Shown here piece by piece: positions 30,401-38,490 of a stretch of DNA of 64,000 bases (positions are counted from its first letter, which is position 1; every line of letters begins with the position of its first letter). This stretch comes from Yersinia entomophaga (GTDB taxonomy: Bacteria > Pseudomonadota > Gammaproteobacteria > Enterobacterales > Enterobacteriaceae): contig NZ_CP010029.1 of the NCBI RefSeq assembly GCF_001656035.1, positions 896,885-960,884 of the forward strand, given 5' to 3'. The notes beneath the pieces are model-generated. The model searched no databases. It saw nothing but the letters and a program-made list of their open reading frames with translations, and had not been told where the DNA came from. Position numbers and translations under genes: made by a program.

Positions 30401-33032
30401 CTTTGCCGCAGTAGAAACACGCCAATCCACCGTTCAGCCTGATCCGATACCAATACACTTTAACCTTGAGCGACGAAATAGGTTGGAGTACCGCACTAAA
30501 CATATCTTATATGAATACACCGCTTCTCAAGTTGTTGCTGCGTTAGAGTCACTCAACGAGGCTATGTTGGACTCAATGCGTTCGGCTCTATTACAGTTAG
30601 GGCTATTTGCGCTAAATGACAGGGAAAAGACAGAACAATGGATAGGTGATAGTGCGATCTCCCCCGATTTCTATTGGCTCATAGAACGATGGTTTGCGGT
30701 GCTATTAACTGAAAAATGGTTACTAAAAAACTCTGATGGTTCCGTCATGCTGGCTAACCGAATAAATCAAAATGAGGGGCATCATCGCTGGCGAAAAGCT
30801 GAATGTTTATGGAATAACGTTCTGGCCAACTCGGAGTTTCTTGGCTATCTGAAACGTTGTGCTGACAGCTTACCGGCGCTATTGAAGGGGACGCTGGATG
30901 CCAAAAACCTGTTGCTACCACAGGGCAATATGGCTGTCGTTCAGGCATTGTATTGCGAAAATATGATGGCGCAGTATCTCAATGATACGGTGCGTGATCT
31001 AATCGGCAATATTGCGTCAGATCGTTTATCTAATCGACGTTTACGAATACTTGAGGTCGGCGCAGGAAGTGGTTCGATGACTCAGGCAGTATTATCGATT
31101 TTTCGTAACTATTCCGTTGATTATCTGTTCACCGACATATCCACCTTTTTCCTTTCGGAAGCACGCGCAAATTTCGGTAGTTTTCCCGATATCTCATTCA
31201 CCCGATTCGATATTGAACAGGATTACCGCAGTCAGGGGCTACAGCCAAATGGGTTTGACATTGTGCTAGTCGATGGCGTGCTGGGAAACATCAGTCATCT
31301 GGAGGAGGCCTTATGCCAATTGATTGAGCTGGCAGCGCCGGGCGCCTGGCTAATCCTGGCTGAATCCACGCAGGAACATCCGTGGATACTGGCTTCACAG
31401 GCTTTTATGATGAAGAGCAAAACGGGGTTATCACGTTCTCAGGCCGCTTATTTAAACCGAAACGACTGGCTGACCCGGCTTGCTAACTATACCGACGGAG
31501 AAGTTATTTGCTTACCCGAATCGTCGCATCCGCTGTTTTCTTTGGGGCAGCATATATTTGCCGCGCGGTTAAAAACTCAGCGTGCTTTTCTTACAGTGAC
31601 TCAGATCGGTGCCTTTCTTCGGATGCGGCTTCCTGATTATATGATTCCGGAGCAGTGGCAAATAGTGGATAAATTACCAGTAACCGCCAACAGTAAGCTG
31701 GATCGCAAACAATTACGTCGGTGGCAAATGGCTGCGTGGCAACATTATCAACGCCAGCCAACGACATCGGGTAATGCGAATCTATTAAATAACAAGCTGG
31801 CTGAAATGTGGAGAAATGCGTTAGGGGTGACGCAACTGACACAATCGCAGAATCTGTATGAAATGGGGGCCGATTCTCTGATTATGGCGCGGATGGCCAG
31901 GCGAATGCGTGAACAGCTAAAAGGAGCGCCATATGGTGTTGATGAGATCCCTTTTGATGCATTGTTATATCTAATGCTAAATCAACCAACCATTGAAGCA
32001 CTGGCAGAATTTATTTGGCATTACCCCAAAATGTCGGCAATGAATATTGGCCATCAGCACACTGCTATTGGCGGAGAAAATACTAAACCCTTTCGAAGTA
32101 ACGGCATATTTTATCACTATGGAGGAGGTAATACCGATGTTACCCGCATAGTCTTTCACGCGGGTTTAGGTTCAATGGACAGCTTCCAACCGTTATTGAC
32201 GGAAATGGCTGAGCAATCTGTGGGGGCGGTGATCGGTATTAGCGTCGCTGACGATAAGAAATATTGTGCTCTAGATACAGAAAGGTTGGTTGAACGAATT
32301 GCGGATGATTATGCCACCTTCTTACTTGCTGCCGGATATCAACAGCTCCAACTTTTAGGGTACTGTCTGGGAGGGCTTTATGCCGTTGAAGTTGCCCGAC
32401 GTTTAAAAGACCGTGGCGTTAACATCCTGGACTTGGTGTTAGTCAGCAGTCATCCGGTGCGCTTTGAAGTCCACGATGAATTGATGATCGAAATGTTGTT
32501 TCTGCCCAATCTGAGCATCTCAATAGAGCAGTTAGAATTAGGTGCCATAAATAGCAGCCTATTGGTTCAGGGTTTTATGCAGGTTATTGAAGCTAATAAT
32601 GGGGTCATCCCCATGGATTCGTTAGGTACGATAGGTAACGGGGGAAACTTGGATCAGGTAGGCGAACTGTTTAGAACGTTGAACACCCAAACTCGCCGTC
32701 AACGATTTGAATGTTATGTTGCTGCTAAGGCACGTCACATTGGGCAAACTATGCCGGTGGAGAAGGCTATGGAGCTTTTTACCGTCTTTCGCCAAAGCTT
32801 TCTCTCTGGGCGCTTCACGCCCACACCTTATTTGGGTGATATTCGTTTTTTGCTACCTCAGCAAGGTTATGATTTCGCGCCAGGAATTGATAGTCAGACA
32901 TTAGCGTTTTGGCGTGAGATCTGTTTAGGGACAATGAAAGTAACTCATATTGAAGGAAATCATTTCAGCTGTATTGCCGCAGAAAATGTGGCGTCATTGG
33001 CCCGTTTAATTGCTTTACCATTTCAGAAGTAA
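27498..33032 (+). CDS. Single-module nonribosomal peptide synthetase, Cy-A(Cys)-MT-PCP-TE (PchF-like)
   Basis: An 1844-residue NRPS. Order: TubC-like docking domain (about 1-60); heterocyclisation (Cy) domain (about 70-500) with the diagnostic DxxxxDxxS as DLLMADWSS at 206-214; adenylation domain with YTSGSSGQPKG near 675; an SAM-dependent methyltransferase inserted between A8 (GREDCQTKINGQRIELGE) and A10 (NSKLDRK), with motif LEVGAGSGS near 1184; a carrier domain with MGADSL near 1458; and a C-terminal thioesterase with GYCLGG (Cys 1623). The specificity code I read by alignment to GrsA is D-L-Y-N-L-S-L-I-W-K, the published cysteine code. This is the architecture and length of pyochelin PchF, so it should form and N-methylate a thiazoline/thiazolidine. 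The start at 27498 follows AGAGGGA. No other synthetase, salicylate or export gene is nearby. Confidence 0.9.
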   Translation: MASDDTAAVLLSRLRAAGLVLWEEDGELHYRAPEGSLTPADLKSLRAAKPLLLNQLLAERDKFILLENTAERYQPFPLTDVQANYLLGRENVYGYGGIGCHVYLEVTYPDLVATRTENVWNQLIARHDMLRVVMEASDSQRILSKVPFFTIPCGDMRNLTSAQAQTALDRIRAELSHKKYDPQQWPLFEIRISRTAEYSVLHLSVDLLMADWSSICLLLAEFEGLYAQPDKALDPIDVTFRDYLLAERKLRGSPTYSRDRQYWLQSLANFPSAPELPRAEHLPQPENARFRRRHLRLDNEDWLDLKQHATAHGLSPTSIILTAFSAVIARWSLNKKFCLSLTVLNRLAAYPQIEQVVGNFTSVSLFPVDWQSDSSFAQQAAAISAQLFANLDHRLFSGIEVLRELVRQKGRGAALMPVVFTSAIGLRDYNSLLSSDGRLDGRGITQAPQVFIDCQAADDAHGLQINWDIREGIFPMGMADDMFDVFTELLLGLVDSVGLWRQKYQLPLPAWQRKERQKANSTMMKITSKLLHQAIFQQAERTPGAAAVIDSQQSVSYGELAERARAVANRLQLLGCRSGECVAVVMNKGAEQISALLGIFSVGAVYVPIDVGQPEVRRFFILKDAGCRLVLTTSEMTMRWPAELKRVDIDRLKSQCHDIMVPTITSESPAYVIYTSGSSGQPKGVTVSHRSALNTILDINRKFKVSSQDRVLGLAHLDFDLSIYDALGLLSVGGSLVYPRSHRASASDPAHWVELMLKHSITLWNTVPAMIQMLETYLTSMPPIRMPAWRLALVSGDWVRPGLPDALKARFPQLQLVVLGGATEAAIWSNYHCYQGAQPGWRSIPYGFPLANQRLHVLDENTHDCPVWSKGEIYIGGDGVAIGYIGDEFTTSQRFITHKETHSRLFRSGDFGRYLPGGEIEFLGREDCQTKINGQRIELGEIESVLCQHPGVAAAGVAISEFEGHISLFAAVETRQSTVQPDPIPIHFNLERRNRLEYRTKHILYEYTASQVVAALESLNEAMLDSMRSALLQLGLFALNDREKTEQWIGDSAISPDFYWLIERWFAVLLTEKWLLKNSDGSVMLANRINQNEGHHRWRKAECLWNNVLANSEFLGYLKRCADSLPALLKGTLDAKNLLLPQGNMAVVQALYCENMMAQYLNDTVRDLIGNIASDRLSNRRLRILEVGAGSGSMTQAVLSIFRNYSVDYLFTDISTFFLSEARANFGSFPDISFTRFDIEQDYRSQGLQPNGFDIVLVDGVLGNISHLEEALCQLIELAAPGAWLILAESTQEHPWILASQAFMMKSKTGLSRSQAAYLNRNDWLTRLANYTDGEVICLPESSHPLFSLGQHIFAARLKTQRAFLTVTQIGAFLRMRLPDYMIPEQWQIVDKLPVTANSKLDRKQLRRWQMAAWQHYQRQPTTSGNANLLNNKLAEMWRNALGVTQLTQSQNLYEMGADSLIMARMARRMREQLKGAPYGVDEIPFDALLYLMLNQPTIEALAEFIWHYPKMSAMNIGHQHTAIGGENTKPFRSNGIFYHYGGGNTDVTRIVFHAGLGSMDSFQPLLTEMAEQSVGAVIGISVADDKKYCALDTERLVERIADDYATFLLAAGYQQLQLLGYCLGGLYAVEVARRLKDRGVNILDLVLVSSHPVRFEVHDELMIEMLFLPNLSISIEQLELGAINSSLLVQGFMQVIEANNGVIPMDSLGTIGNGGNLDQVGELFRTLNTQTRRQRFECYVAAKARHIGQTMPVEKAMELFTVFRQSFLSGRFTPTPYLGDIRFLLPQQGYDFAPGIDSQTLAFWREICLGTMKVTHIEGNHFSCIAAENVASLARLIALPFQK

Positions 33033-33108
33033 ATGAGGGGCATTGAATAGACCCGGGTTTCGTAGGCACTTTTTTGCCTCATAATGGAGGCTCAATGAAG
33101 GAGTGTTT

Positions 33109-33387
33109 ATGTCAGCCAAAAATTTCACTGAAGAATTCAAAATTGAAGCCGTACAACAGATTAGCGAGCAGGGATACCCTGTTTCTGAGGTTGCGGCACG
33201 ACTCGGTGTTTCTACCAACAGCCTTTACGCGTGGATTAAGCGTTACCAAAAACCTGAACCACAGCGAAAGCAGGACGATGCCCTTCAGCACGAAGTAAAG
33301 CGCCGCAGGCAAGAACTTAAGCGTGTGACTGAAGAGCGAGATATTTTAAAAAAGGCCGCCGCGTACTTTGCAAGAACGTCAGGCTGA
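33109..33387 (+). CDS. IS3-family transposase OrfA
   Basis: A 92-residue helix-turn-helix protein (FKIEAVQQISEQGYPVSEVAARLGVSTNSLYAWIKRY) with a C-terminal leucine-zipper-like helix (KRVTEERDILKKAAAYFA). ATG 33109 has GGAG at proper distance. A run of six A plus G near 33347 is a plausible slippery site for the programmed -1 frameshift that makes the OrfAB transposase. Confidence 0.88.
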   Translation: MSAKNFTEEFKIEAVQQISEQGYPVSEVAARLGVSTNSLYAWIKRYQKPEPQRKQDDALQHEVKRRRQELKRVTEERDILKKAAAYFARTSG

Positions 33388-33407
33388 AGTACGCCTTCAT
33401 TAAACAA

Positions 33408-34259
33408 ATGTCCTCCTTTTATGCTGTACGCCGGTTGTGTCTGGTTCTTGGCCTCCATTACAGCGGTTATTACCAGTGGCTAAAGCGACCTCAATCTTTG
33501 CGTGCCAGGCAAGATGAGCGCCAAACAGGTCTTATTAAGCAGCTGTGGCTTGAAAGTGGTACGGTTTATGGTTATCGAAAAATCTGGCTCGATATGAAAG
33601 ACTTGGGTGAACGCGCTGGGCGTAACAGGATCGCGCGCCTAATGAGGCTTGCAGAGTTGGCTTCTCAAACCGGATACCGGAAACGACGCTATTACGGCGG
33701 CGGAAAGCCTTCAGTTGCCAGCCCTAATTACCTTGAGCGCCAGTTCATTGTTCCTACCCCAAATACTCATTGGGTGAGTGACATGACCTATATAAGAACG
33801 CATGAGGGTTGGTTGTATCTGGCCGTTGTTCTCGATCTCTTCTCGCGCCGGGTTATCGGCTGGAGTATGGGTGGACGAATGACAGCAGAGTTGGTGATGG
33901 ACGCCTTGTTGATGGCGGTGTGGCGACGCAAACCAGCGGCAGAAGTACTAATCCATTCGGATCAGGGTTCTCAATATACGAGCGAAAGATGTCAGCACTT
34001 TATGACAGCTCACAATTTAAAAAGCAGCATGAGTCGTCGTGGGAATTGCCATGATAACGCGGTGGCAGAAAGTTTTTTCCAGTTGCTGAAACGAGAACGC
34101 ATAAAGAAACGGATCTATAAAAATAGAGAAGAAGCAAAGGCTGATATCTTCGATTATGTAGAGATGTTTTATAATGCTAAACGTCGGCATAGTGCCTGTG
34201 AAGATCAACCCCCTGCAGTTTATGAAAGTGCCTGGTTCATGAGGCACGCTACCGTCTAG
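33408..34259 (+). CDS. IS3-family transposase OrfB (DDE integrase domain)
   Basis: A 283-residue catalytic part with an rve integrase core. The DDE residues are in WVSDMTYIRT (Asp), IHSDQGSQYTS (Asp) and NAVAESFFQLLK (Glu). It is in the -1 frame relative to OrfA and probably expressed as a fusion. No frameshift or stop interrupts it, so the element may be active. Confidence 0.9.
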   Translation: MSSFYAVRRLCLVLGLHYSGYYQWLKRPQSLRARQDERQTGLIKQLWLESGTVYGYRKIWLDMKDLGERAGRNRIARLMRLAELASQTGYRKRRYYGGGKPSVASPNYLERQFIVPTPNTHWVSDMTYIRTHEGWLYLAVVLDLFSRRVIGWSMGGRMTAELVMDALLMAVWRRKPAAEVLIHSDQGSQYTSERCQHFMTAHNLKSSMSRRGNCHDNAVAESFFQLLKRERIKKRIYKNREEAKADIFDYVEMFYNAKRRHSACEDQPPAVYESAWFMRHATV

Positions 34260-34278
34260 GAAACTGGGGTCTATTCAA

Positions 34279-34808
34279 AATCGCTGGAAAAGCTGGAAAC
34301 TCAATATATCTGCCGGGTATTGCGTATTGCTGAGGAATTGGTGAAGCAATTCCGGTTTTCCAGTGTATTCAACGCTGGGTTCGTTACGCTATCGCTTAAA
34401 TCCAGTACCCGACGCTTGTTGAATCGTGAGCTAGGTAAGGTAGAAGCAAAGCGAGTACTGAAACGCTGGAAGCACCTTCTGAAACCCCTGAGGCGAGATC
34501 TGGCTTTACTGCTGGATCATTACGAAGGTACAGCATTGACCAACCGTTACGGTAAATGTGTTACCAATGCGGTAGGGCAGTCATTCAATATCACCTACAA
34601 AGATGTGGCAGCGCGTAAACGGAGGAAGTCAGATGTGATGCGCCGGAAGCTGCTTTCGCATATGTTACAGGGCCTGGAAAGTCAGGCCGTATACGATTAC
34701 GTTGCCAGCCATAAGGGCGTTTGTGCGCTGGAACACGATGGGTTTGTTTCTTATGAAGAGATCACTGACTGGTCCCATCCATATCTGTTGATTGAGAAAA
34801 AGCATTAA
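34279..34808 (+). pseudogene. 5'-truncated gene of unknown function, cut by the IS
   Basis: An open frame runs without interruption from the IS edge (SLEKLETQYICRVLRIAEEL at its beginning) to a stop at 34808, giving about 175 residues with no upstream start; a TTG at 34320 is the first possible start inside. The protein is basic (many KR pairs, AARKRRKSDVMRRK) and ends with CALEHDGFVSYEEITDW. I do not recognise the family; the HDGF context resembles palm motifs of some polymerases but this is not evidence enough. Loss of the N-terminus by the IS or by an IS-mediated deletion is likely. Confidence 0.5.
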
Positions 34809-35221
34809 GGGGAGCCACTCAGTCAATTACAGCTTATCCCGGTTGATAGACTAGACGGGACATTTAGCTCTTTCATGATGTGCATAGCAGGTGATCCTAG
34901 CCTGCTTTCAGCGAGGAACTGACATTTAATTTATATTTTTTCAGGTGGTTACATTCAGTAATCCACCACATTTCCTCATTATCAGCGTCTCCGCAGCAAA
35001 ATCGCCCACAGTTGCACCCTACAGAAATTGACACTATTGTTGGCCGAGAGGTACTGGCTGTGGGCTGGAAAGCGATAAGAGGGCGATGAACCACAAAATA
35101 TTCCCGTTTTGTTACTTTGATACGATTGCTCAAAATGGGTGGCAACACTGAGATAGTTGAAATGACTGCATGTTACATTGTTACTTTTGTTACCGTTGAA
35201 AACATCAAGTTGGAGAGCTAA
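34809..35221. other. Intergenic region with a weak terminator
   Basis: About 410 bp. A short hairpin, AGCAGG / CCTGCT at 34886-34906 followed by TTT, could end the truncated gene. Minus-strand open frames here have no good start signals and I reject them. Promoters for the next gene probably lie around 35150-35200. Confidence 0.35.
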
Positions 35222-35929
35222 ATGGATTGGCCAAAGGAGTACAGCAAGACGACTCAAGCGGTAAGAGATGCGGCGTATAAACACTACTATGTTGAAGCAA
35301 TCACACGGTCGGTTCTGCTACCGGGACAGGAGAAAACCGCTTATCACGATGGACTACTAACGACGGATTATTACCTTTTCCTGTTCACCAGCAGGGAGAA
35401 TCCGAAGCTTACAGGGTATTTTACCTGTGGCTTGTATGCTGCAAAGGGGTGGTTCGAGTTGAACGGACAGCGACCTGAGGAAATTCCATCATACAACCCC
35501 CTTACGGGCGAGTCCTCCGGTGGTAGTAAAAAGAGTGGCTGCGGGATTACTAAACCGCTGAAAGCTGAATCAGACCCAAGAATGAAACGTCTTATCAGGG
35601 TACTCCAGACGTTCATTTCTCTGACGGACGATGAGAAAAGGAAAATAAAAGGCGAGTCAACCACACTGGCTGTCCTACAGAAGCTCATAAAAGCGTCAAA
35701 AGAAGCCCCCAGCACGTCAAATATTAGATCAGTAAATACCACTCTGTACAAAGCGCTCAAGGATGGCCGTCATGGTGGTGCTCGTACATTCACTCAACTA
35801 GTTGGTTATTACGAGATTCTTCTTGGTGTGACTTTCAAGAAGATATCTATTGATGATTTCAATCAGGAGATCGACGATACCCGTAACAAGTCAGCGACAT
35901 ATCCGTATATCCCTTTGGCATCATTCTGA
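35222..35929 (+). CDS. Hypothetical protein of the island (235 aa)
   Basis: I do not recognise this protein. It is soluble and begins MDWPKEYSKTTQAVRDAAYK; the first half has aromatic-rich strands (TDYYLFLFTSRE), the middle a Gly/Ser-rich linker (GESSGGSKKSGCG), and the second half is helical and basic (KRLIRVLQTFISLTDDEKRKI). There is no membrane segment or known catalytic motif. GAGAGCTAA before the ATG is a weak ribosome-binding site. It is 250 bp upstream of the GHKL-nuclease gene in the same direction, so the two could work together, but this is only position. Confidence 0.55.
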   Translation: MDWPKEYSKTTQAVRDAAYKHYYVEAITRSVLLPGQEKTAYHDGLLTTDYYLFLFTSRENPKLTGYFTCGLYAAKGWFELNGQRPEEIPSYNPLTGESSGGSKKSGCGITKPLKAESDPRMKRLIRVLQTFISLTDDEKRKIKGESTTLAVLQKLIKASKEAPSTSNIRSVNTTLYKALKDGRHGGARTFTQLVGYYEILLGVTFKKISIDDFNQEIDDTRNKSATYPYIPLASF

Positions 35930-36175
35930 AATGAAGTGCTACAGTCTTGTCTGCTATCGGCCCATCGATCAAGCTTAGTGGGCGGAAGCTCTGTTAGGAA
36001 CGAGGGGCTGGTCACGGGGTGGCGATTGGAAAATGCTGAGTGATGGATTTCGCTTCCAGCTCAAGCGTTAAGATTGAGCTAGCTGAATATAGTTCTTTAT
36101 AACGACAGCATTAGTTCTTAGGAAATCTACCATTTTATGGCAGTATTCTTAAACACACTATGTCAAGGAATACGT

Positions 36176-38155
36176 ATGTCAAGAATCACCGTCAAAGCTG
36201 GAGCCGACTTTCTTACTGGATTGGCTCATGCAAAACCAGTTGCCGCATTGAGTGAGCTAATTTGGAATGGTTTTGATGCAAAATCTAAGCGTGTTGAGAT
36301 CGAGATTAAGACGGATCTGGCCTTTGGGGGGATTGAAGCAATTCTGATTAAGGATTATGGTACCGGAATTGCTCACAATAAAGTTGTGGATTACTTTGGT
36401 AATCTCGGTGAATCTTGGAAAAAAGCTGAGAAGGCAAATGGAGATCGTTCCCTCCATGGCCAGTTTGGGCGGGGGAGATTCAAATCTCTTTCTCTTGGTG
36501 AACAAGTTCATTGGAAAACCGTGTTCGAAAAAAATGGATCAAAATATAAATACACGATTTCAACCGATGCTAATAAAATTAACGATTTTACAATCAGTGA
36601 GCCAGAGTTAGCTGATGATGAAGATGTAGGTACACAAGTAGAGATTTATAATGCTAGTAACACTGCGGAGCTTTTATTAACTGAAGATGCTTTAGCTGAT
36701 CTAATCATGGAATTTGCTCTTTTCCTTACAGAGTATCCAAGTAGGAAGTTAATATTCTTAGGTAAGAGTGTCTCACCTTTTGATGCTTGGTCTGACAAAC
36801 AGGACTACGATATAGGCGGGGTGAGTCTCCCAGATGGTTCATTGATTAATGCTTCCTTGACTATTATAGAATGGAAAAAGAAAGTTCATAGGGAACTTCA
36901 TTATTGTGATTTGTTAGGGTTTTCTCTATACAAAGAGAAAATTGGGCAGATTATTCGCGCTCCTGGGTATGATTTTACACTCTACGCGAAGTGTGATTAT
37001 TTTAAGACGCTAAGTAATAAAAATGAAGTATCTTTAGGTGAGCTTATTCCTGAGGTTAGAGCGATTAAAGATGCTATCATTCAACGGGCGAAGATTCATT
37101 TTCTCGACAAAGCATTTCTTAATAAATCCAAAATCGTCGACTCTTGGAAAGAACAAGAAATTTACCCATATAACGATGACGTACTCCAAGGTCCGACGGA
37201 AGTAATTGAACGAAAGGTGTTTGATATTCTTGCGGTTAATGTTCAAAGCTATCTCAAAAGCTTTGAAAGTGCTGATAGGAAAACAAAAAAATTCACCTTT
37301 ATGCTCTTATCTCAAGCGATTAAACAGAATCCCACGTCTGTTCAAAAAATTCTAACCGAAGTGTTAGGTTTGAAGTCTAAAGAGCAAGATGAATTGGCTG
37401 CGTTATTGGAGAGGACAACCTTATCATCAATAATTAGTGCTTCTCAGATTGTGTCTAATAGAGTTGATTTTATTAATGGGCTAGATAATCTTTTACATGA
37501 TAAAAATACAAAGAAAACATTATTGGAAAGAGATCAGCTTCATAAAATTATAGAAAAGGAAGCTTGGCTTTTTCGGGAGGACTTTTTCCTTGCTGGTTCT
37601 GAAGACTGGCTTGAAGATGTTTTAAAAAAACATATCAAGCATCTTGGCAAAAGATATGATGAGGATGATAACGAACCTGTTTTACTCCCAGATGGAAGGC
37701 AAGGCCGCGTTGACCTAATGTTTGCAAAGTGCCGTCAACCGTATGAAGGCTATACAGAGTATTTAGTCGTTGAACTTAAACGGCCCTCTCAGAAAATTAA
37801 TTACGATGTTATCGGTCAGGTCGAAAAATACGCGTTATCTGTTTCTGGGGATGAACGTTTTGATCATACTAAATCAAAATGGACTTTCATAGCAGTGTCT
37901 AACTCAATGGATGAGTATGCTGAACGTAGGGCTAATCAACGTGGGTGGCCTAAAGGTAAAACATTAGATGATGCTGAGTTAAATGTTGAAGTATGGGTTA
38001 TGATCTGGGCTGAAGTGTTGAATGCAGCAAGAGCAAAATTAAGTTTCTTTAGTAAGCAGTTGAATCTAGAGGCATCAAGAGATGATGCAACATGTTATCT
38101 TGAAAAGACACACCGTGAATTTATTCCGGTTATAAATAGTACTGAAGAAGTCTAA
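36176..38155 (+). CDS. GHKL ATPase fused to a PD-(D/E)XK nuclease-like domain (candidate defence protein)
   Basis: A 659-residue protein. The N-terminal part (about 10-150) is a GHKL/HSP90-type ATPase: the N box ELIWNGFDA (26-34), G1 box KDYGTGI (59-65) and the lid GQFGRGRFKSLSLG (95-108). The C-terminal part holds RVDLMF (about 510) and, 20 residues later, YLVVELKRPSQK (about 531) and QVEKYA: the D...ExK arrangement of PD-(D/E)XK nucleases, resembling the Shedu (DUF4263) domain. The start at 36176 follows AAGGA; an ATG 39 bp upstream is possible. A strong terminator follows. ATPase plus nuclease, island location and low GC point to defence against phage or plasmids; the function is inference. 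Confidence 0.7.
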   Translation: MSRITVKAGADFLTGLAHAKPVAALSELIWNGFDAKSKRVEIEIKTDLAFGGIEAILIKDYGTGIAHNKVVDYFGNLGESWKKAEKANGDRSLHGQFGRGRFKSLSLGEQVHWKTVFEKNGSKYKYTISTDANKINDFTISEPELADDEDVGTQVEIYNASNTAELLLTEDALADLIMEFALFLTEYPSRKLIFLGKSVSPFDAWSDKQDYDIGGVSLPDGSLINASLTIIEWKKKVHRELHYCDLLGFSLYKEKIGQIIRAPGYDFTLYAKCDYFKTLSNKNEVSLGELIPEVRAIKDAIIQRAKIHFLDKAFLNKSKIVDSWKEQEIYPYNDDVLQGPTEVIERKVFDILAVNVQSYLKSFESADRKTKKFTFMLLSQAIKQNPTSVQKILTEVLGLKSKEQDELAALLERTTLSSIISASQIVSNRVDFINGLDNLLHDKNTKKTLLERDQLHKIIEKEAWLFREDFFLAGSEDWLEDVLKKHIKHLGKRYDEDDNEPVLLPDGRQGRVDLMFAKCRQPYEGYTEYLVVELKRPSQKINYDVIGQVEKYALSVSGDERFDHTKSKWTFIAVSNSMDEYAERRANQRGWPKGKTLDDAELNVEVWVMIWAEVLNAARAKLSFFSKQLNLEASRDDATCYLEKTHREFIPVINSTEEV

Positions 38156-38163
38156 TTATCCTC

Positions 38164-38184
38164 ACCGCCTTCGGGCGGTTTTTT
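38164..38184 (+). terminator. Rho-independent terminator after the GHKL-nuclease gene
   Basis: ACCGCC-TTCG-GGCGGT stem with the stable UUCG tetraloop followed by six T residues, 9 bp after the stop codon. Confidence 0.9.
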
Positions 38185-38490
38185 GTTGTTATTAAAATGA
38201 TCTACGCATTCTAATAATTATAAAGCTACGACGACTTCCTGTAAGTATCCCTGCAAAATGAGTCATCAATTTTTAGAGAGTTTCTGGCACTTCAACTTCC
38301 GCTTCTGGCTCGAAGTCATGTGGTCTGCCAAGTGCTAGAAGCGGATGTACATGGTCGTGAATTAGTAATCTGCCTAGCAGAAAGATTAATCTGATCCACC
38401 TAACATGGATGGTGAAGTGGACCAAACAGCAGGATATTATCATACCGGTATTGCGTTAATTCTGACCAAGCATATGAGTCTATTCAATAA
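38185..38490. other. Intergenic region holding an IS-end remnant
   Basis: About 305 bp between two convergent island genes. TGTAAGTATCCC at 38240-38251, followed about 20 bp later by TTTTTAGAGA, reproduces the left end of the IS at 40200 without a transposase. The rest is unassigned. Confidence 0.5.
38240..38282 (+). repeat. Solo copy of an IS3-family (IS407-like) left end
   Basis: The first 12 bp are identical to the terminal inverted repeat of the element at 40200-41405, and the spacing to the TTTTAGAGA element is nearly the same, but the bases between differ. No transposase frame follows. It is likely what remains of a related IS. Confidence 0.5.

Larger units (their letters stand above)
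33043..34278 (+). mobile_element. IS3-family insertion sequence (IS51-like group), apparently intact
   Basis: A 1236-bp element bounded by inverted repeats that begin TTGAATAGACCC on the left and read the same (as complement) on the right, with further partial match (GGGTTTC / CAGTTTC). It holds orfA and orfB in the usual -1 relation. The flanking 3-bp sequences (GCA and AAA) do not match, so no target duplication is seen, which suggests a later rearrangement. It starts 10 bp after the NRPS stop codon. Confidence 0.85.

Noticed and set aside
34897..35284. Overlapping minus-strand frames in the island
   Set aside because: No start signals, no recognisable protein character, and they overlap each other and the next gene.
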